Counted from the first letter of the stretch, positions 51,764 to 61,313 are shown. The stretch is 64,000 nt of DNA from Parabacteroides gordonii MS-1 = DSM 23371 (GCF_000969825.1 NZ_KQ033920.1:919672-983671); one strand, 5' to 3'. Translations and numbers: made by a program. The notes: generated by a model from the letters alone, not told the origin.

Positions 51764-53218
51764 ATGAAAATTAAGACAATAATATCAATATTACTGGCAG
51801 GAACCCTGTTCGCTTCATGCCACGGTGACCTGGACATCATTCAGAAAAGCGAAGTTTCTGCCAACTCCATGTGGCAAGACGAAGGAGATGCTACTTCTGC
51901 CATGTACGGTATGTTCAATAAATTCAGAGCAGCCTTTAATACCGGTTACATTTACTGGGGCGAATATAGAACAGGATTATGGGGAGACGGTTTAACCAGT
52001 CAGACAGCTCGCGATCAGGTCTATCAAAACCAGATTCCTACCAGCCACGGATATGCAAACTGGAAAGATTTGTACACAACGATCAATAATGCTAACCTTA
52101 TTCTGAAATATACTCCCGATATTGCCTTCAACAGTGAAGAGACAAAGAATAAGATATTGGCAAATGCCTATTATGTAAGAGCGTTCTGTTATTACTGGAT
52201 CGGACGTGTATGGGGCGATGCTCCGGTTTTACTGGAAGGTTTCGAATCAGACCAACAGGAAGGTTTATTCCCGACACGTCAACCGGCAGATGATGTATTC
52301 AGACAAGTAGGCGAAGACATCGACAATGCACTGACTCTTATACCTGCTTCCGTTAAAGACCGGAATCTGGCATCACCAGGATCGATCAATATGCTGAAAG
52401 CCGATTACAATTTGTGGATGTATAAGGTTAGAAGTGCTGGTGAATCTGCATTGAATAACGCGAATACAGCAGTTCAGGCTGTATTGGGTAATTCTGATTA
52501 TTCCTTGGAAGAAGATTACGGAAATATCTTCTATAATGAACTAGGCAATGAAATTATATTTGCATGGAGTTATATTCAGGACGAATATACAGGCGGTTAC
52601 CCGGGTGACTATCTGGTGCCTTCCCAATATGTGTCGGCCGAAGCTATAGAGAACCCTGTAAAAGTGGGAAGTCATCAGCAATGGTGTTTCTACACGGAAG
52701 ACTATAAGGCATTACTTTCAGAAAATAAAGACGATCAACGGACGATCCTAAGTTTTGAAACCTATTTTGATGAGCCGAAGAATGCCACTTTCCAATGGAT
52801 CAATAAATTTGCCGGGACATGGACAAACGGGACACGTATCTTCGATTCCGACATCATTGTATACCGCTATGCTGATGCAATCCTGTTTGATGCGGAGATC
52901 AAAATGGCTAAAAACGATATATCCGGAGCTGTCGCTTCCCTGAACAGGATTGCCGAACGGGCTTATGGCAAAGAAAACTTCTATCCTGCTTCCATCTCTG
53001 CGCCCGATCTGAACGAAGCGATCGTCACAGAACGTATGAAGGAATTTGCTGCCGAAGGTAAACTTTGGTGGGACTTTATCCGTCTGGGTGTCGTATTTAA
53101 GAAAGCTCCTTATCTGGTAGGTCGCGACAATGAACAGAACGTATTATTATGGCCGGTAGCTCAGACATCTATCAACAAGAATCCGAATATCACGCAGACA
53201 CCGGGCTACGACAAATAA
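51764..53218 (+). CDS. SusD/RagB-type glycan-binding lipoprotein
   Basis: 484 residues with a lipobox (TLFASCHGDLD). The SusD fold shows YTTINNANLILKY, NAYYVRAFCYYWIGRVWGDAPVLLEGF in its TPR core, RQPADDVFRQVGEDID, RYADAILFDAEIKMAKND and the C-terminal ERMKEFAAEGKLWWDFIRLG followed by LLWPVAQTSINKNPNITQTPGY. It caps the SusC channel on the cell surface and captures the glycan. Immediately downstream of susC and before the sialidases. Confidence 0.95.
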   Translation: MKIKTIISILLAGTLFASCHGDLDIIQKSEVSANSMWQDEGDATSAMYGMFNKFRAAFNTGYIYWGEYRTGLWGDGLTSQTARDQVYQNQIPTSHGYANWKDLYTTINNANLILKYTPDIAFNSEETKNKILANAYYVRAFCYYWIGRVWGDAPVLLEGFESDQQEGLFPTRQPADDVFRQVGEDIDNALTLIPASVKDRNLASPGSINMLKADYNLWMYKVRSAGESALNNANTAVQAVLGNSDYSLEEDYGNIFYNELGNEIIFAWSYIQDEYTGGYPGDYLVPSQYVSAEAIENPVKVGSHQQWCFYTEDYKALLSENKDDQRTILSFETYFDEPKNATFQWINKFAGTWTNGTRIFDSDIIVYRYADAILFDAEIKMAKNDISGAVASLNRIAERAYGKENFYPASISAPDLNEAIVTERMKEFAAEGKLWWDFIRLGVVFKKAPYLVGRDNEQNVLLWPVAQTSINKNPNITQTPGYDK

Positions 53219-53245
53219 AATAACTTATATGCACGTTAATACATA

Positions 53246-53271
53246 CTGGCAGAGGAACATTTCTCTGCCAG
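53246..53271 (+). terminator. Hairpin between susD and sialidase 1
   Basis: Perfect 9-bp arms CTGGCAGAG (53246-53254) and CTCTGCCAG (53263-53271) with an 8-nt loop, 28 bp past the susD stop. No T run follows, so it probably stabilises the SusCD message or attenuates read-through into the sialidase. Confidence 0.6.
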
Positions 53272-53362
53272 AGTTATGAGTCCGCAAATCTCTTTGAACT
53301 GGTTACAGACTACCATATCATTACCGAATTTTTTAATAAATAATCTCAAATCAATTTAAGTT

Positions 53363-54493
53363 ATGAAGAAAATGATAGCAACTTGCTCTATTCTGCTGAT
53401 GCTACTCAGTATTTCACTACAAGCCCAGGAAAACCCGACAACCGACGTTTTTCAAAAAGGACAAGACGGCTATGCCTGTTTCCGCATCCCGGCTATTGTC
53501 CGATCCAAAGCAGGTACTTTGCTGGCCTTTGCCGAAGCTCGAAGGAACAGCTGCTCGGATACCGGTAATATCGATCTGGTAGTAAAACGTTCGGAGGATG
53601 GCGGTAAGACCTGGAGCAAAGCAATTACTGTATGGGACGACGGAGACAATGTATGCGGAAACCCCGCTCCTATTGTAGATCAGGAAACCGGACGCATTAT
53701 TCTGGTAACCTGCTGGAATCTGGGAGAAGACCACGAAAAAGAGATCATCGATGGGAAAAGCAAAGATAGCCGCTGCATATATGTACTCTCTTCGGACAAC
53801 GACGGGATAAGCTGGTCTGCTCCCAAAGAAATCAGTTCTTCCGTAAAGCATCCGGACTGGACCTGGTATGCAACCGGTCCCTGTCATGGTATTCAACTGC
53901 AAAGCAAAAAGTATAAAGGACGGTTAGTCGTATCAGCCAATCACATGGTAGCCGGTACTAAAACATATCATTCCCAGCTTATCTATTCCGACGACAAGGG
54001 TGAAACCTGGAAACTGGGCGGGATAGTCAGCAAACACGGTGGAAATGAGAGTAGTGTAGTCGAACTTGAAAATGGAAACCTTATGTTGAATATGCGGAAC
54101 TACAACCGAGAAGAAAGCAAATCGCGCAGCTACGTTATCAGTGAAGACGGTGGAGAAACCGTTTCCGAAATGCAATATCTGCCGGAACTGATAGAGCCCA
54201 TTTGCCAGGGAAGCACGTTGAACTACATGAAGAACGGCAAAATAAGCAACAACATCCTGTTCTCGAATCCTGCATCCACGGATAAAAGGGAGAAAATGAC
54301 AATCAAACTGAGCGAGAATAACGGTAAAACATGGCCATATGCTTTCCCTGTCTATTCCGGCCCCTCGGCCTATTCCGATTTAGTGAATCTACCAGACGGA
54401 AACATCGGGCTACTATACGAATATGGTACCGACAATGCATACGAAAAGATAGGCTTCACTTGTATCTCTTTCGAGACTCTGAAGAAACTCTGA
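53363..54493 (+). CDS. nanH: Sialidase (GH33), short form
   Basis: 376 residues with a signal peptide (about 22). The six-bladed sialidase propeller is marked by the arginine motif FRIP (CFRIPAIVRS) and several Asp boxes: SEDGGKTWS, SSDNDGISWS, SDDKGETWK and SEDGGETV. The catalytic tyrosine/glutamate pair should be in the NESSVVEL and AYSDLV-YEYG regions near the C-terminus. It releases terminal sialic acid from host glycans, outside or in the periplasm. The shorter of two sialidases in the locus. Confidence 0.94.
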   Translation: MKKMIATCSILLMLLSISLQAQENPTTDVFQKGQDGYACFRIPAIVRSKAGTLLAFAEARRNSCSDTGNIDLVVKRSEDGGKTWSKAITVWDDGDNVCGNPAPIVDQETGRIILVTCWNLGEDHEKEIIDGKSKDSRCIYVLSSDNDGISWSAPKEISSSVKHPDWTWYATGPCHGIQLQSKKYKGRLVVSANHMVAGTKTYHSQLIYSDDKGETWKLGGIVSKHGGNESSVVELENGNLMLNMRNYNREESKSRSYVISEDGGETVSEMQYLPELIEPICQGSTLNYMKNGKISNNILFSNPASTDKREKMTIKLSENNGKTWPYAFPVYSGPSAYSDLVNLPDGNIGLLYEYGTDNAYEKIGFTCISFETLKKL

Positions 54494-54571
54494 TCCGAAA
54501 GCCCGAAAGATAGATTTTATAAACTAGTCCAGATAAAACAACGAGCAAAAGTTTCAATCTGTTTCATGCAC

Positions 54572-54648
54572 TGAAACTTTTGTTTCACATAAGAGAAACA
54601 TTTGTTCCACCCTAATGAAACACTTGTTTCACTATACTGAAACAAAAT
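54572..54648. repeat. 22-bp periodic palindromic array upstream of sialidase 2
   Basis: Four copies of a TGAAAC half-site start at 54572, 54594, 54616 and 54638, an exact 22-bp spacing. The first three are followed by an inverted half-site (TGTTTCA or a variant), giving TGAAACnnTTGTTTCA-type palindromes of 16 bp; the second copy is degenerate (AGAAAC, GTTCCA). A further degenerate unit precedes it at 54550-54566. The period is two helical turns, so all units face the same side. It fills most of the 208-bp gap between the two sialidases and ends 54 bp before the second. Confidence 0.75.
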
Positions 54649-54701
54649 AAAATAAATAAGTGCTTGAAGATTATAAGAACACTCCAAATCAGTAAGACTC
54701 C

Positions 54702-56333
54702 ATGAATAAAACACTATTATTTACGCTTCTATCCATCTTGTCGATCTCCTGTACAAAATATACCGACAAGATATCTGTTACGATAAAACAACCCGTTCTG
54801 CCCGTCCTCACCATGAAGGATGCAAATCCGGTATTAAAGATTGAATTGATACGAAATCAGCCGATCGATTATACATTACAATCAATCGCGTTTGCTTTGC
54901 AGGGAACAACTAATATCAACGATATTGAAAGTATCGGACTTTATTATGCCGACCCTAAAGGTACTCTTGATAAAGATAAACCTGCAATACTCCCTATTGC
55001 AGTATCGGAAACTGTTACTATAAACACTGAGATTCACGTAGAAACAGATACGCTCACCCTCTGGCTTTCCTTCAGACTAAAAGAAAAAATCAACCTCGGC
55101 CATCGATTTAATGCCTATTGCTCTGAGTTGCAAACAAGCGAAGGTAAAATAAAAATACCTGAAACAACATCTCACGGACTACGTGCCGGCGTTGCCGTTC
55201 GTCAGCATATGCAGGATGGTGTACATACATCCCGCATTCCAGGTTTGGCTACTTCCCGAAAAGGGACCTTACTGGCGATTTATGATGCCCGTTACGAAAA
55301 CTCACGGGATTTGCAAGGAGATATAGATATCTGCCTGAATCGTAGTACAGACGGTGGACAGACCTGGCAACCCATACAAGTCGTTCTGGATATGAAAGAA
55401 TGGGGAGGTCTTCCCGAAAAATACAACGGAGTAAGCGATGCCAATATCCTCGTAGATGAAGAAACAGGAGATATATACGTAGCCGGTCTCTGGATGTACG
55501 GTGTATTGGATAATGAAACCGGCAAATGGATACCCGGAATGACTAAAGACAGTACCCGTTGGATGCACCAATGGCGTGGTAAAGGCTCTCAACCTGGCTT
55601 TGGCGTTAAAGAAACTAGCCAGTTCCTGATCAGCAAAAGCACAGATGATGGCCTGACATGGAGCGAACCGATTAACATCACAGCACAAGCCAAACAAAAA
55701 GAATGGTGGCTTTTTGCTCCCGCTCCCGGACATGGCATCACGTTGAAAGACGGAACTCTTATCTTTCCCACTCAGGGACGTGACAAAGAAGGACAATCAT
55801 TCTCTAACATCACCTGGAGTAAAGACAATGGGAAAACATGGAAGACAAGCAGTCCAGCATTCCATAACACAACGGAATGCATGGCAGTAGAACTATCCGA
55901 CGGAAGCATTATGCTGAACATGCGTGACAACCGTAACCGGGGCAACAGAGAAGAAAACGGCCGGCGTATCTGCGTCACTTCCGATTTGGGACAAACCTGG
56001 ACGGAACATCCTACATCCCGGAAAGCACTTATCGAACCGACGTGTATGGCCAGTATCCATAAACATATCTATCATCAGGATAGCAAAGAAAAATCCATAC
56101 TCCTTTTCGTAAATCCGGAATCCTACTCCGAACGTAATCACATCACTTTAAAAGTAAGTTATGATGATGGTAATACCTGGCCGGAAGAAAAGAAAATATT
56201 ACTGGACGAATACAATAGCCGTGGATATTCCTGTATCACATCAGTAGATGAAAATACGATCGGTATTCTATACGAAAGCAGTCAGGCCGACATGGTATTC
56301 CAACAAGTCAGTCTAAATGAAATAGTACCATAA
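54702..56333 (+). CDS. Sialidase (GH33) lipoprotein with N-terminal beta domain
   Basis: 543 residues. A lipobox (SILSISCTKY) anchors it to the outer membrane. An N-terminal domain (about 25-165) of BNR-associated type precedes the propeller. The catalytic part has SRIPGLATSRKG as the RIP arginine motif and five Asp boxes: STDGGQTW, STDDGLTWS, SKDNGKTWK, TSDLGQTW and SYDDGNTWP. TECMAVELSDGSIMLNMRDNRN and an ILYESS segment near the end supply the Glu and Tyr-type active-site parts. It probably works at the surface, ahead of the short sialidase. The 22-bp repeat array in its upstream region may control it separately. Confidence 0.94.
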   Translation: MNKTLLFTLLSILSISCTKYTDKISVTIKQPVLPVLTMKDANPVLKIELIRNQPIDYTLQSIAFALQGTTNINDIESIGLYYADPKGTLDKDKPAILPIAVSETVTINTEIHVETDTLTLWLSFRLKEKINLGHRFNAYCSELQTSEGKIKIPETTSHGLRAGVAVRQHMQDGVHTSRIPGLATSRKGTLLAIYDARYENSRDLQGDIDICLNRSTDGGQTWQPIQVVLDMKEWGGLPEKYNGVSDANILVDEETGDIYVAGLWMYGVLDNETGKWIPGMTKDSTRWMHQWRGKGSQPGFGVKETSQFLISKSTDDGLTWSEPINITAQAKQKEWWLFAPAPGHGITLKDGTLIFPTQGRDKEGQSFSNITWSKDNGKTWKTSSPAFHNTTECMAVELSDGSIMLNMRDNRNRGNREENGRRICVTSDLGQTWTEHPTSRKALIEPTCMASIHKHIYHQDSKEKSILLFVNPESYSERNHITLKVSYDDGNTWPEEKKILLDEYNSRGYSCITSVDENTIGILYESSQADMVFQQVSLNEIVP

Positions 56334-56340
56334 ATTCAAC

Positions 56341-56374
56341 AAAAAGGCAGAGATTATTCATCTCTGCCTTTTTT
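56341..56374 (+). terminator. Bidirectional terminator after sialidase 2
   Basis: 14-bp stem AAAAAGGCAGAGAT facing ATCTCTGCCTTTTT with a 5-nt loop and a T run, 7 bp past the sialidase stop. It also ends transcripts of the convergent cysteine desulfidase gene. Confidence 0.92.
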
Positions 56375-56396
56375 ATAATCAACGAGAACAATCCTT

Positions 56397-57686
56397 CTAA
56401 CAGGATTTCCCTGTCATAATATCCAGCACTAGTTTATCCGTTGCCTCCATACCTACGGAGCCGATAGCCGTCAGGTTGGCGATCGACTTGTCCACGTCTT
56501 CATCGATAATGCCTTCCACCGGAGTGACTACTTTATTTTCCATTGCCATCAATGCCGAAATCATCGCAGTAGAAACACCGCTCGATACTTTCAGGGCACA
56601 ACTGGGTTTCGCACCGTCACAGATCATGCCGGTGATATTACCGATCATATTCTTGATTGCATAAGATATCTGTGTCTTGTTCCCTCCCATCAGGTAAGTT
56701 ATGCCACAACTCGAACCTGTGGCAGCAACAACGCATCCGCACAAAGCCGAAAGACGTCCCAGGCTCTGTTTGATATAGATAACCATCAGGTGGCTGAGCA
56801 TCAGGGCACGGATCAATTGTTCTTCCGTACATTCAATATCTTCGGCAAAAGAAAGAACCGGAAGCGTAGCGGCAATTCCCTGGTTTCCGCTACCGGAATT
56901 ACTCATTACGGGGATCATCGCACCATCCATACGGGCATCGCAGGCGGCAGCGGTCATAGCCAGCATGTGGGTATAGGCAGACTCGCCCATATATTTCTTG
57001 CCGTACTCGCCCGATACGGTTTTACTTACGGTGTGCCCGTAATGTCCCTGTATGGAAGCTTGTGCAGCTTTCTTGTTCAGATCGGCCGTTTCGAGGATAA
57101 AGCGGATTTCGTCTACCGGCATTTCCATGGCAAACTCGTAAACTGTCGAGAAAGAGAGCTTCAGTTCATCCTCCGGACAGATGGCGTCGCAATGCAACTC
57201 CTTTCGTTCGTCGGTCAATACTTCGCCGTTTTTCTCTACATATATTATATGTGTATGCTCATGGCAGATAATTACCCGAGATGTTTCCTCTCCGGCTGTA
57301 CAGATTATTTCGATATATAGTTTGTCTACATTCTCCTTTAAAGCGATATGGATAAGCTTATCTTCAATTATGGCCTTACCGGCTTGCAACGCTTCAGGGG
57401 TTATATCGCGAAGCACTTCCAGCCCGTAAGCCGATTTTCCGATCAGGGTTCCAAGAGCAATGGCGATAGGCAGTCCAACCATACCTGTGCCGGGAATTCC
57501 CACTCCCATTGCATTCTTCAGTATATTGGCACTAAGTAATACTTCTATTTTCTCAGGTCGGCATCCCAAAACTTCCGCTGCTTTTGCTGCGGCTAAAGCG
57601 ACCGCCACCGGTTCCGTACAACCGATTGCCGGAATTACTTCCTGATGTATTAATTTAATGATTTGCGTTTGAGTTAATTTATCCAT
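56397..57686 (-). CDS. cyuA: L-cysteine desulfidase family protein (CyuA/YhaM)
   Basis: 429 residues, full length for the UPF0597/serine dehydratase alpha-like family. Iron-sulfur ligands lie in the N-terminal GCTEPVAVALAAAKA motif and in the C-terminal third (GCVVAATGSSCGITYLMGG and the ICDGAKPSCALKVSSG segment). MSNSGSGNQGIAATLPVL is the conserved centre. It breaks cysteine down to pyruvate, ammonia and sulfide in the cytoplasm. Single gene with its own promoter at 57721-57728. Confidence 0.92.
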   Translation of the reverse strand: MDKLTQTQIIKLIHQEVIPAIGCTEPVAVALAAAKAAEVLGCRPEKIEVLLSANILKNAMGVGIPGTGMVGLPIAIALGTLIGKSAYGLEVLRDITPEALQAGKAIIEDKLIHIALKENVDKLYIEIICTAGEETSRVIICHEHTHIIYVEKNGEVLTDERKELHCDAICPEDELKLSFSTVYEFAMEMPVDEIRFILETADLNKKAAQASIQGHYGHTVSKTVSGEYGKKYMGESAYTHMLAMTAAACDARMDGAMIPVMSNSGSGNQGIAATLPVLSFAEDIECTEEQLIRALMLSHLMVIYIKQSLGRLSALCGCVVAATGSSCGITYLMGGNKTQISYAIKNMIGNITGMICDGAKPSCALKVSSGVSTAMISALMAMENKVVTPVEGIIDEDVDKSIANLTAIGSVGMEATDKLVLDIMTGKSC

Positions 57687-57720
57687 AAAATATAGAGTTT
57701 TTTCCTTTAATATCGTCCGG

Positions 57721-57728
57721 CAAAGGTA
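57721..57728 (-). promoter_or_regulatory. Promoter of the cysteine desulfidase gene
   Basis: TACCTTTG on the minus strand, a full TAnnTTTG match, 35 bp before the ATG at 57686. Confidence 0.7.
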
Positions 57729-57772
57729 ACTTATTAATCGATAATTAAGAGCCGAAAATCAAAAATTATATG

Positions 57773-58438
57773 CTATTTATCGCTATTACCTACAGTTTCC
57801 GCCGTAAATATTTCCTCTTCCGTACCATTACCGCGTCCTTCTTCCAGGCGCACACTAAAAACAGCCTGGCCAGTTTGTAATTCCGGGGAAGCATATACCG
57901 TGACTTCATAATTGATACATTCATCACGGGAGATACGGGGTATTTTCACCGGATTGGATAATTCCAGATGTTCCCCTTCCTTTATTTTTACGACAGGTAT
58001 CACATCCAAAGCGTCCTGAAAGCTGTTATTAACTATCACAAACGAGATACGGCAGGTTTCTCCGGCATCGATCTTCCGGTTGCAGGTGATGCTGTCCTCT
58101 TCCAAAAGAATATCTTCTATATGCAGGTCGGGTAACAATACGTTCGAGGAAGTATTATATTTGCCCGGGATTCTCCTTTCGACTATCACTTCATCATTCG
58201 CAGTGGCAGCGATCGAAGCACCGGCGACACCTCCGACAGCCGTTCCGATGAATGCTCCTATTTCACCACCTCTTTCATCATTAATAGCCTCCCCGATCAA
58301 TCCGCCGAACAGCCAGCCGACAAATGATCCGACCTGTGCCCCAAAACCAGTCCGGTCTTCGTTACTCATATTCCTTATCGATCCGCAACCCGGCAGGATC
58401 AATAAAACGATCATTAAGGATATAATTACCTTTTTCAT
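57773..58438 (-). CDS. Glycine-zipper lipoprotein, function unknown
   Basis: 221 residues. Lipobox LILPGCGSIRN. Residues 32-83 form a glycine zipper (GAQVGSFVGWLFGGLIGEAIND and GGEIGAFIGTAVGGVAGASIA in two parts), a motif that inserts into or across membranes. The C-terminal half (about 105-210) is beta-rich and looks like a CARDB-type Ig domain (DAGETCRISFVIVNNSF ... ECINYEVTVYASPELQTG). Probably an envelope protein. Its stop is 86 bp upstream of the cysteine desulfidase start, so they may be transcribed separately or weakly linked. Confidence 0.75.
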   Translation of the reverse strand: MKKVIISLMIVLLILPGCGSIRNMSNEDRTGFGAQVGSFVGWLFGGLIGEAINDERGGEIGAFIGTAVGGVAGASIAATANDEVIVERRIPGKYNTSSNVLLPDLHIEDILLEEDSITCNRKIDAGETCRISFVIVNNSFQDALDVIPVVKIKEGEHLELSNPVKIPRISRDECINYEVTVYASPELQTGQAVFSVRLEEGRGNGTEEEIFTAETVGNSDK

Positions 58439-58545
58439 AATATCACCTATCTTTCTATTCTACACAATCAACGAATAAAATCCTCATGTTTGCCTTTATG
58501 ACAACGGAAAGGAGAAAAACCCCCATTCAATTCCTTTTTTTTATG

Positions 58546-58553
58546 TAAGTTTG
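58546..58553 (+). promoter_or_regulatory. Promoter of the helicase/HAD gene pair
   Basis: TAAGTTTG, a full TAnnTTTG match, 23 bp before the helicase ATG at 58576. The -33 region is not clear. Confidence 0.65.
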
Positions 58554-58575
58554 CGGCCAGTTAAACAAAGAATTA

Positions 58576-60492
58576 ATGACAAATCAAATCCAGACTCCAT
58601 CTGCAGATCTGCAACGCCAATATGATCTCCTTCAAATGGAGTATGAATATGAGAAAGAGACCTACAGGCAGCAGTCCGAACGGGTGGGCATCCATCGGAA
58701 AATACAACAGGGACTTTGCTGGTATCCTGTTGTCCCGGGAAAAAGTTATTACAATTCACTCAACCAACTGGTCATTGAAATTGAACGCAGAGACGACAAG
58801 GAGATAGAGCATAATTTTGAATATGGCCGTCCGGTCTGTTTCTTTACAACCAATGGAACAGGCAGTCCGCGTTATCTGAATTTCTCCGGTATCATCAGCT
58901 ATGTACAGGATGACCGAATGGTTGTCGTTCTTCCAACACCTTCGGCCCTGTTCGATCTGCAAGGTGTGAGCAGTGAGTTGGGCGTTCAGCTCTATTTTGA
59001 TGAGACAAGCTATAAAACGATGTTCAGTGCACTGTCGGGTGTAATGAAAGCGAAAAATAACCGGTTAGCCCATTTGCGGGATGTATTACTGGGGAAAACG
59101 CCTGTCAGTGAAAGGAAGTTGTTTCCCGTTCGTTTTCCCTGGCTGAACGTTACCCAGGAAGAGGCTGTCAATCATGTACTGGCGGCAAAAGAGGTTTCCA
59201 TCGTGCATGGCCCTCCCGGAACGGGTAAAACGACCACATTGGTGGAAGCGATCTATGAAACATTACACCGGGAAAACCAGGTGATGGTCTGTGCACAAAG
59301 TAATACAGCCGTTGACTGGATCTCCGAAAAGCTGGTAGACCGGGGGATCAACGTTCTCCGCATCGGCAACCCGACACGGGTGAACGACAAAATGCTTTCC
59401 TTCACCTACGAACGGCGCTTCGAGTCGCATCCCGACTACTCCGAACTCTGGGGTATCCGTAAAGCGATCCGCGAGATACAATCGTCTTTCCGCAAAAAGA
59501 GCCATAGCGAAAAGGAAACGGCACGCAACCGTCTTTCCCGCCTGCGTTTCCGGGCAACCGAACTGGAAGTACAGATAGACACCGACCTGTTCAGCGAAGC
59601 CCGAGTAATAGCCTGCACATTGGTAGGTTCTGCCAACCGGGTGCTGACAAACCATACATTCACGACTCTTTTTATCGACGAAGCGGCACAGGCACTCGAA
59701 GCGGCCTGCTGGATCGCGATCGGCAAAGCAGACCGGGTCATCCTGGCCGGCGACCATCACCAGCTCCCTCCTACTATTAAATGTATAGAGGCGGCACGCG
59801 GCGGTCTGGATCGTACGTTGATGCAGAAAGTGGCTGCCAACAAACCGGAAACGGTTTCATTGCTAAAAATACAATACCGGATGCATGAAGATATCATGCG
59901 CTTTTCGTCCCACTGGTTTTATCAGGACGAGCTGAAGGCAGCGCCGGAAGTAAGCCAGCGCGGTATCCTGGCATACGACACTCCTGTTGTCTGGTTCGAC
60001 ACGGCCGACTGCGACTTTGAAGAAGACCGGTTGTCCGAAAGTATGAGCCGCATCAATAAGCAGGAAGCAGTTCTATTGGTAGAACAGTTGCAAACCTATA
60101 TCGAAAAGATCACCAAAGAGCGGGTGCTGGACGAAAGCATCGACTTCGGACTGATCTCGCCTTATAAATCGCAGGTTCAATATATCCGAGGATTGATCAA
60201 ACGCAACGCGTTCTTTAAGCCGTTCCGTAAACTCATTACCGTCCATACCGTAGACGGCTTTCAGGGACAGGAGCGTGATGTTATCATGATCAGTCTCGTG
60301 CGTGCCAACGACCAGGGCAACATCGGATTTCTGAATGACCTGCGTCGCATGAATGTAGCCATCACCCGTGCCCGTATGAAACTGATCATCCTGGGCGATG
60401 CTTCCACATTGACAAAGCATGCTTTTTACAGAGAATTATATAAATACATCACAGCCCACGGGCATGTCATTCAAATAAATAACAATATATGA
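58576..60492 (+). CDS. SF1B helicase of the IGHMBP2/Upf1-like group
   Basis: 638 residues. A beta-barrel-type N-terminal domain (about 30-185) precedes two RecA domains. Seen: Walker A HGPPGTGKTT (212-220), CAQSNTAVDWISEKL (motif Ia), Walker B FIDEAAQALEAACW, LAGDHHQLPPT (motif III), QYRMHEDIM (motif IV), TVDGFQGQERDVIMISLVRAN (motif V) and NVAITRARMKLIILGD (motif VI). It should translocate 5' to 3' on DNA or RNA; the substrate is unknown. The following HAD gene overlaps by 4 bp. Confidence 0.92.
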   Translation: MTNQIQTPSADLQRQYDLLQMEYEYEKETYRQQSERVGIHRKIQQGLCWYPVVPGKSYYNSLNQLVIEIERRDDKEIEHNFEYGRPVCFFTTNGTGSPRYLNFSGIISYVQDDRMVVVLPTPSALFDLQGVSSELGVQLYFDETSYKTMFSALSGVMKAKNNRLAHLRDVLLGKTPVSERKLFPVRFPWLNVTQEEAVNHVLAAKEVSIVHGPPGTGKTTTLVEAIYETLHRENQVMVCAQSNTAVDWISEKLVDRGINVLRIGNPTRVNDKMLSFTYERRFESHPDYSELWGIRKAIREIQSSFRKKSHSEKETARNRLSRLRFRATELEVQIDTDLFSEARVIACTLVGSANRVLTNHTFTTLFIDEAAQALEAACWIAIGKADRVILAGDHHQLPPTIKCIEAARGGLDRTLMQKVAANKPETVSLLKIQYRMHEDIMRFSSHWFYQDELKAAPEVSQRGILAYDTPVVWFDTADCDFEEDRLSESMSRINKQEAVLLVEQLQTYIEKITKERVLDESIDFGLISPYKSQVQYIRGLIKRNAFFKPFRKLITVHTVDGFQGQERDVIMISLVRANDQGNIGFLNDLRRMNVAITRARMKLIILGDASTLTKHAFYRELYKYITAHGHVIQINNNI

Positions 60493-61301
60493 AATATAAG
60501 TTACTGGTTCTCGACCTGGACGGAACGCTGACAAACAGCAAAAAAGAGATCACCCCTTATACGCGGGAAGTCCTGATAAAAGCACAGGAACAGGGTCTTC
60601 ATCTTGTCCTGGCATCCGGACGTCCCACGTATGGTATCGTTCCTCTGACAAAGACATTGGAAATGGAACGGTTCGGGGGATTTATCCTTTCCTTCAATGG
60701 CGGGAAAGTGATCGAAGTTAAGACAGGCAAAGTATTCTACGAACAGGCCTTGCCACCGGATATGATGCCACTGTTGTATCAACGTTCGCAGGAAGCCGGG
60801 CTGACAATCCTTTCTTACAACGGGAAATATATACTGACCGAGAATGCGGAAGACAAATATGTCAAATACGAGTCGTTCCTCACTAAGATGAAGATAAAGG
60901 AAACGGATAATTTCCTCCGCGACCTGCAACTTCCCGCCGACAAATGCCTGATCGTAGGCGAACCGGAAAATTTGGTTCCGCTGGAAGAGAAACTGCGTCA
61001 GGAAATGGGGAGCCGTATCAACGTCTATCGCTCGGAAGCTTTTTATCTGGAAGTCGTACCCAAAGGAATAGACAAGGCAGCATCCTTGCAGCGCCTGCTG
61101 GAACGCGTATACATAAAACAGGAAGAAGTAATAGCCATAGGCGACGGCTTTAACGACCTCACAATGATACAGTTTGCCGGTCTGGGTGTAGCTATGGCAA
61201 ACGCCCAACCTCCGGTAAAAGCAAATGCCGACGAGGTAACGACTTATACAAATGATGAGGACGGAGTAGCACATTTCATCGAAGATTTGATGAAAGCGTA
61301 A
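60489..61301 (+). CDS. Cof-type HAD-IIB phosphatase
   Basis: 270 residues with the HAD core motifs: LDLDGTLTNSKKEI (nucleophile Asp9 and Asp11), LASGRPTYG (motif II), the lysine near KGIDKAASLQRLLE (motif III) and GDGFNDLTMIQFAG (motif IV), plus a C2-type cap between 85 and 190. It dephosphorylates small metabolites such as sugar phosphates or pyridoxal phosphate; no specific substrate can be named. Overlaps the helicase gene by 4 bp. It is a clear paralogue of the HAD half of the next gene, so the pair arose by tandem duplication. Confidence 0.92.
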   Translation: MKYKLLVLDLDGTLTNSKKEITPYTREVLIKAQEQGLHLVLASGRPTYGIVPLTKTLEMERFGGFILSFNGGKVIEVKTGKVFYEQALPPDMMPLLYQRSQEAGLTILSYNGKYILTENAEDKYVKYESFLTKMKIKETDNFLRDLQLPADKCLIVGEPENLVPLEEKLRQEMGSRINVYRSEAFYLEVVPKGIDKAASLQRLLERVYIKQEEVIAIGDGFNDLTMIQFAGLGVAMANAQPPVKANADEVTTYTNDEDGVAHFIEDLMKA

Positions 61302-61313
61302 GCGTTAAATGTG

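Noticed and set aside
54550-54648. CRISPR array
   Set aside because: Repeats are 22 bp in total period with palindromic units and no unique spacers, and there are no cas genes.
60501-61274. Long antisense open frame of 257 codons opposite the HAD gene
   Set aside because: It mirrors the HAD coding frame, has a composition rich in Tyr, Cys and His with no motifs, and the plus-strand frame carries all four HAD motifs.
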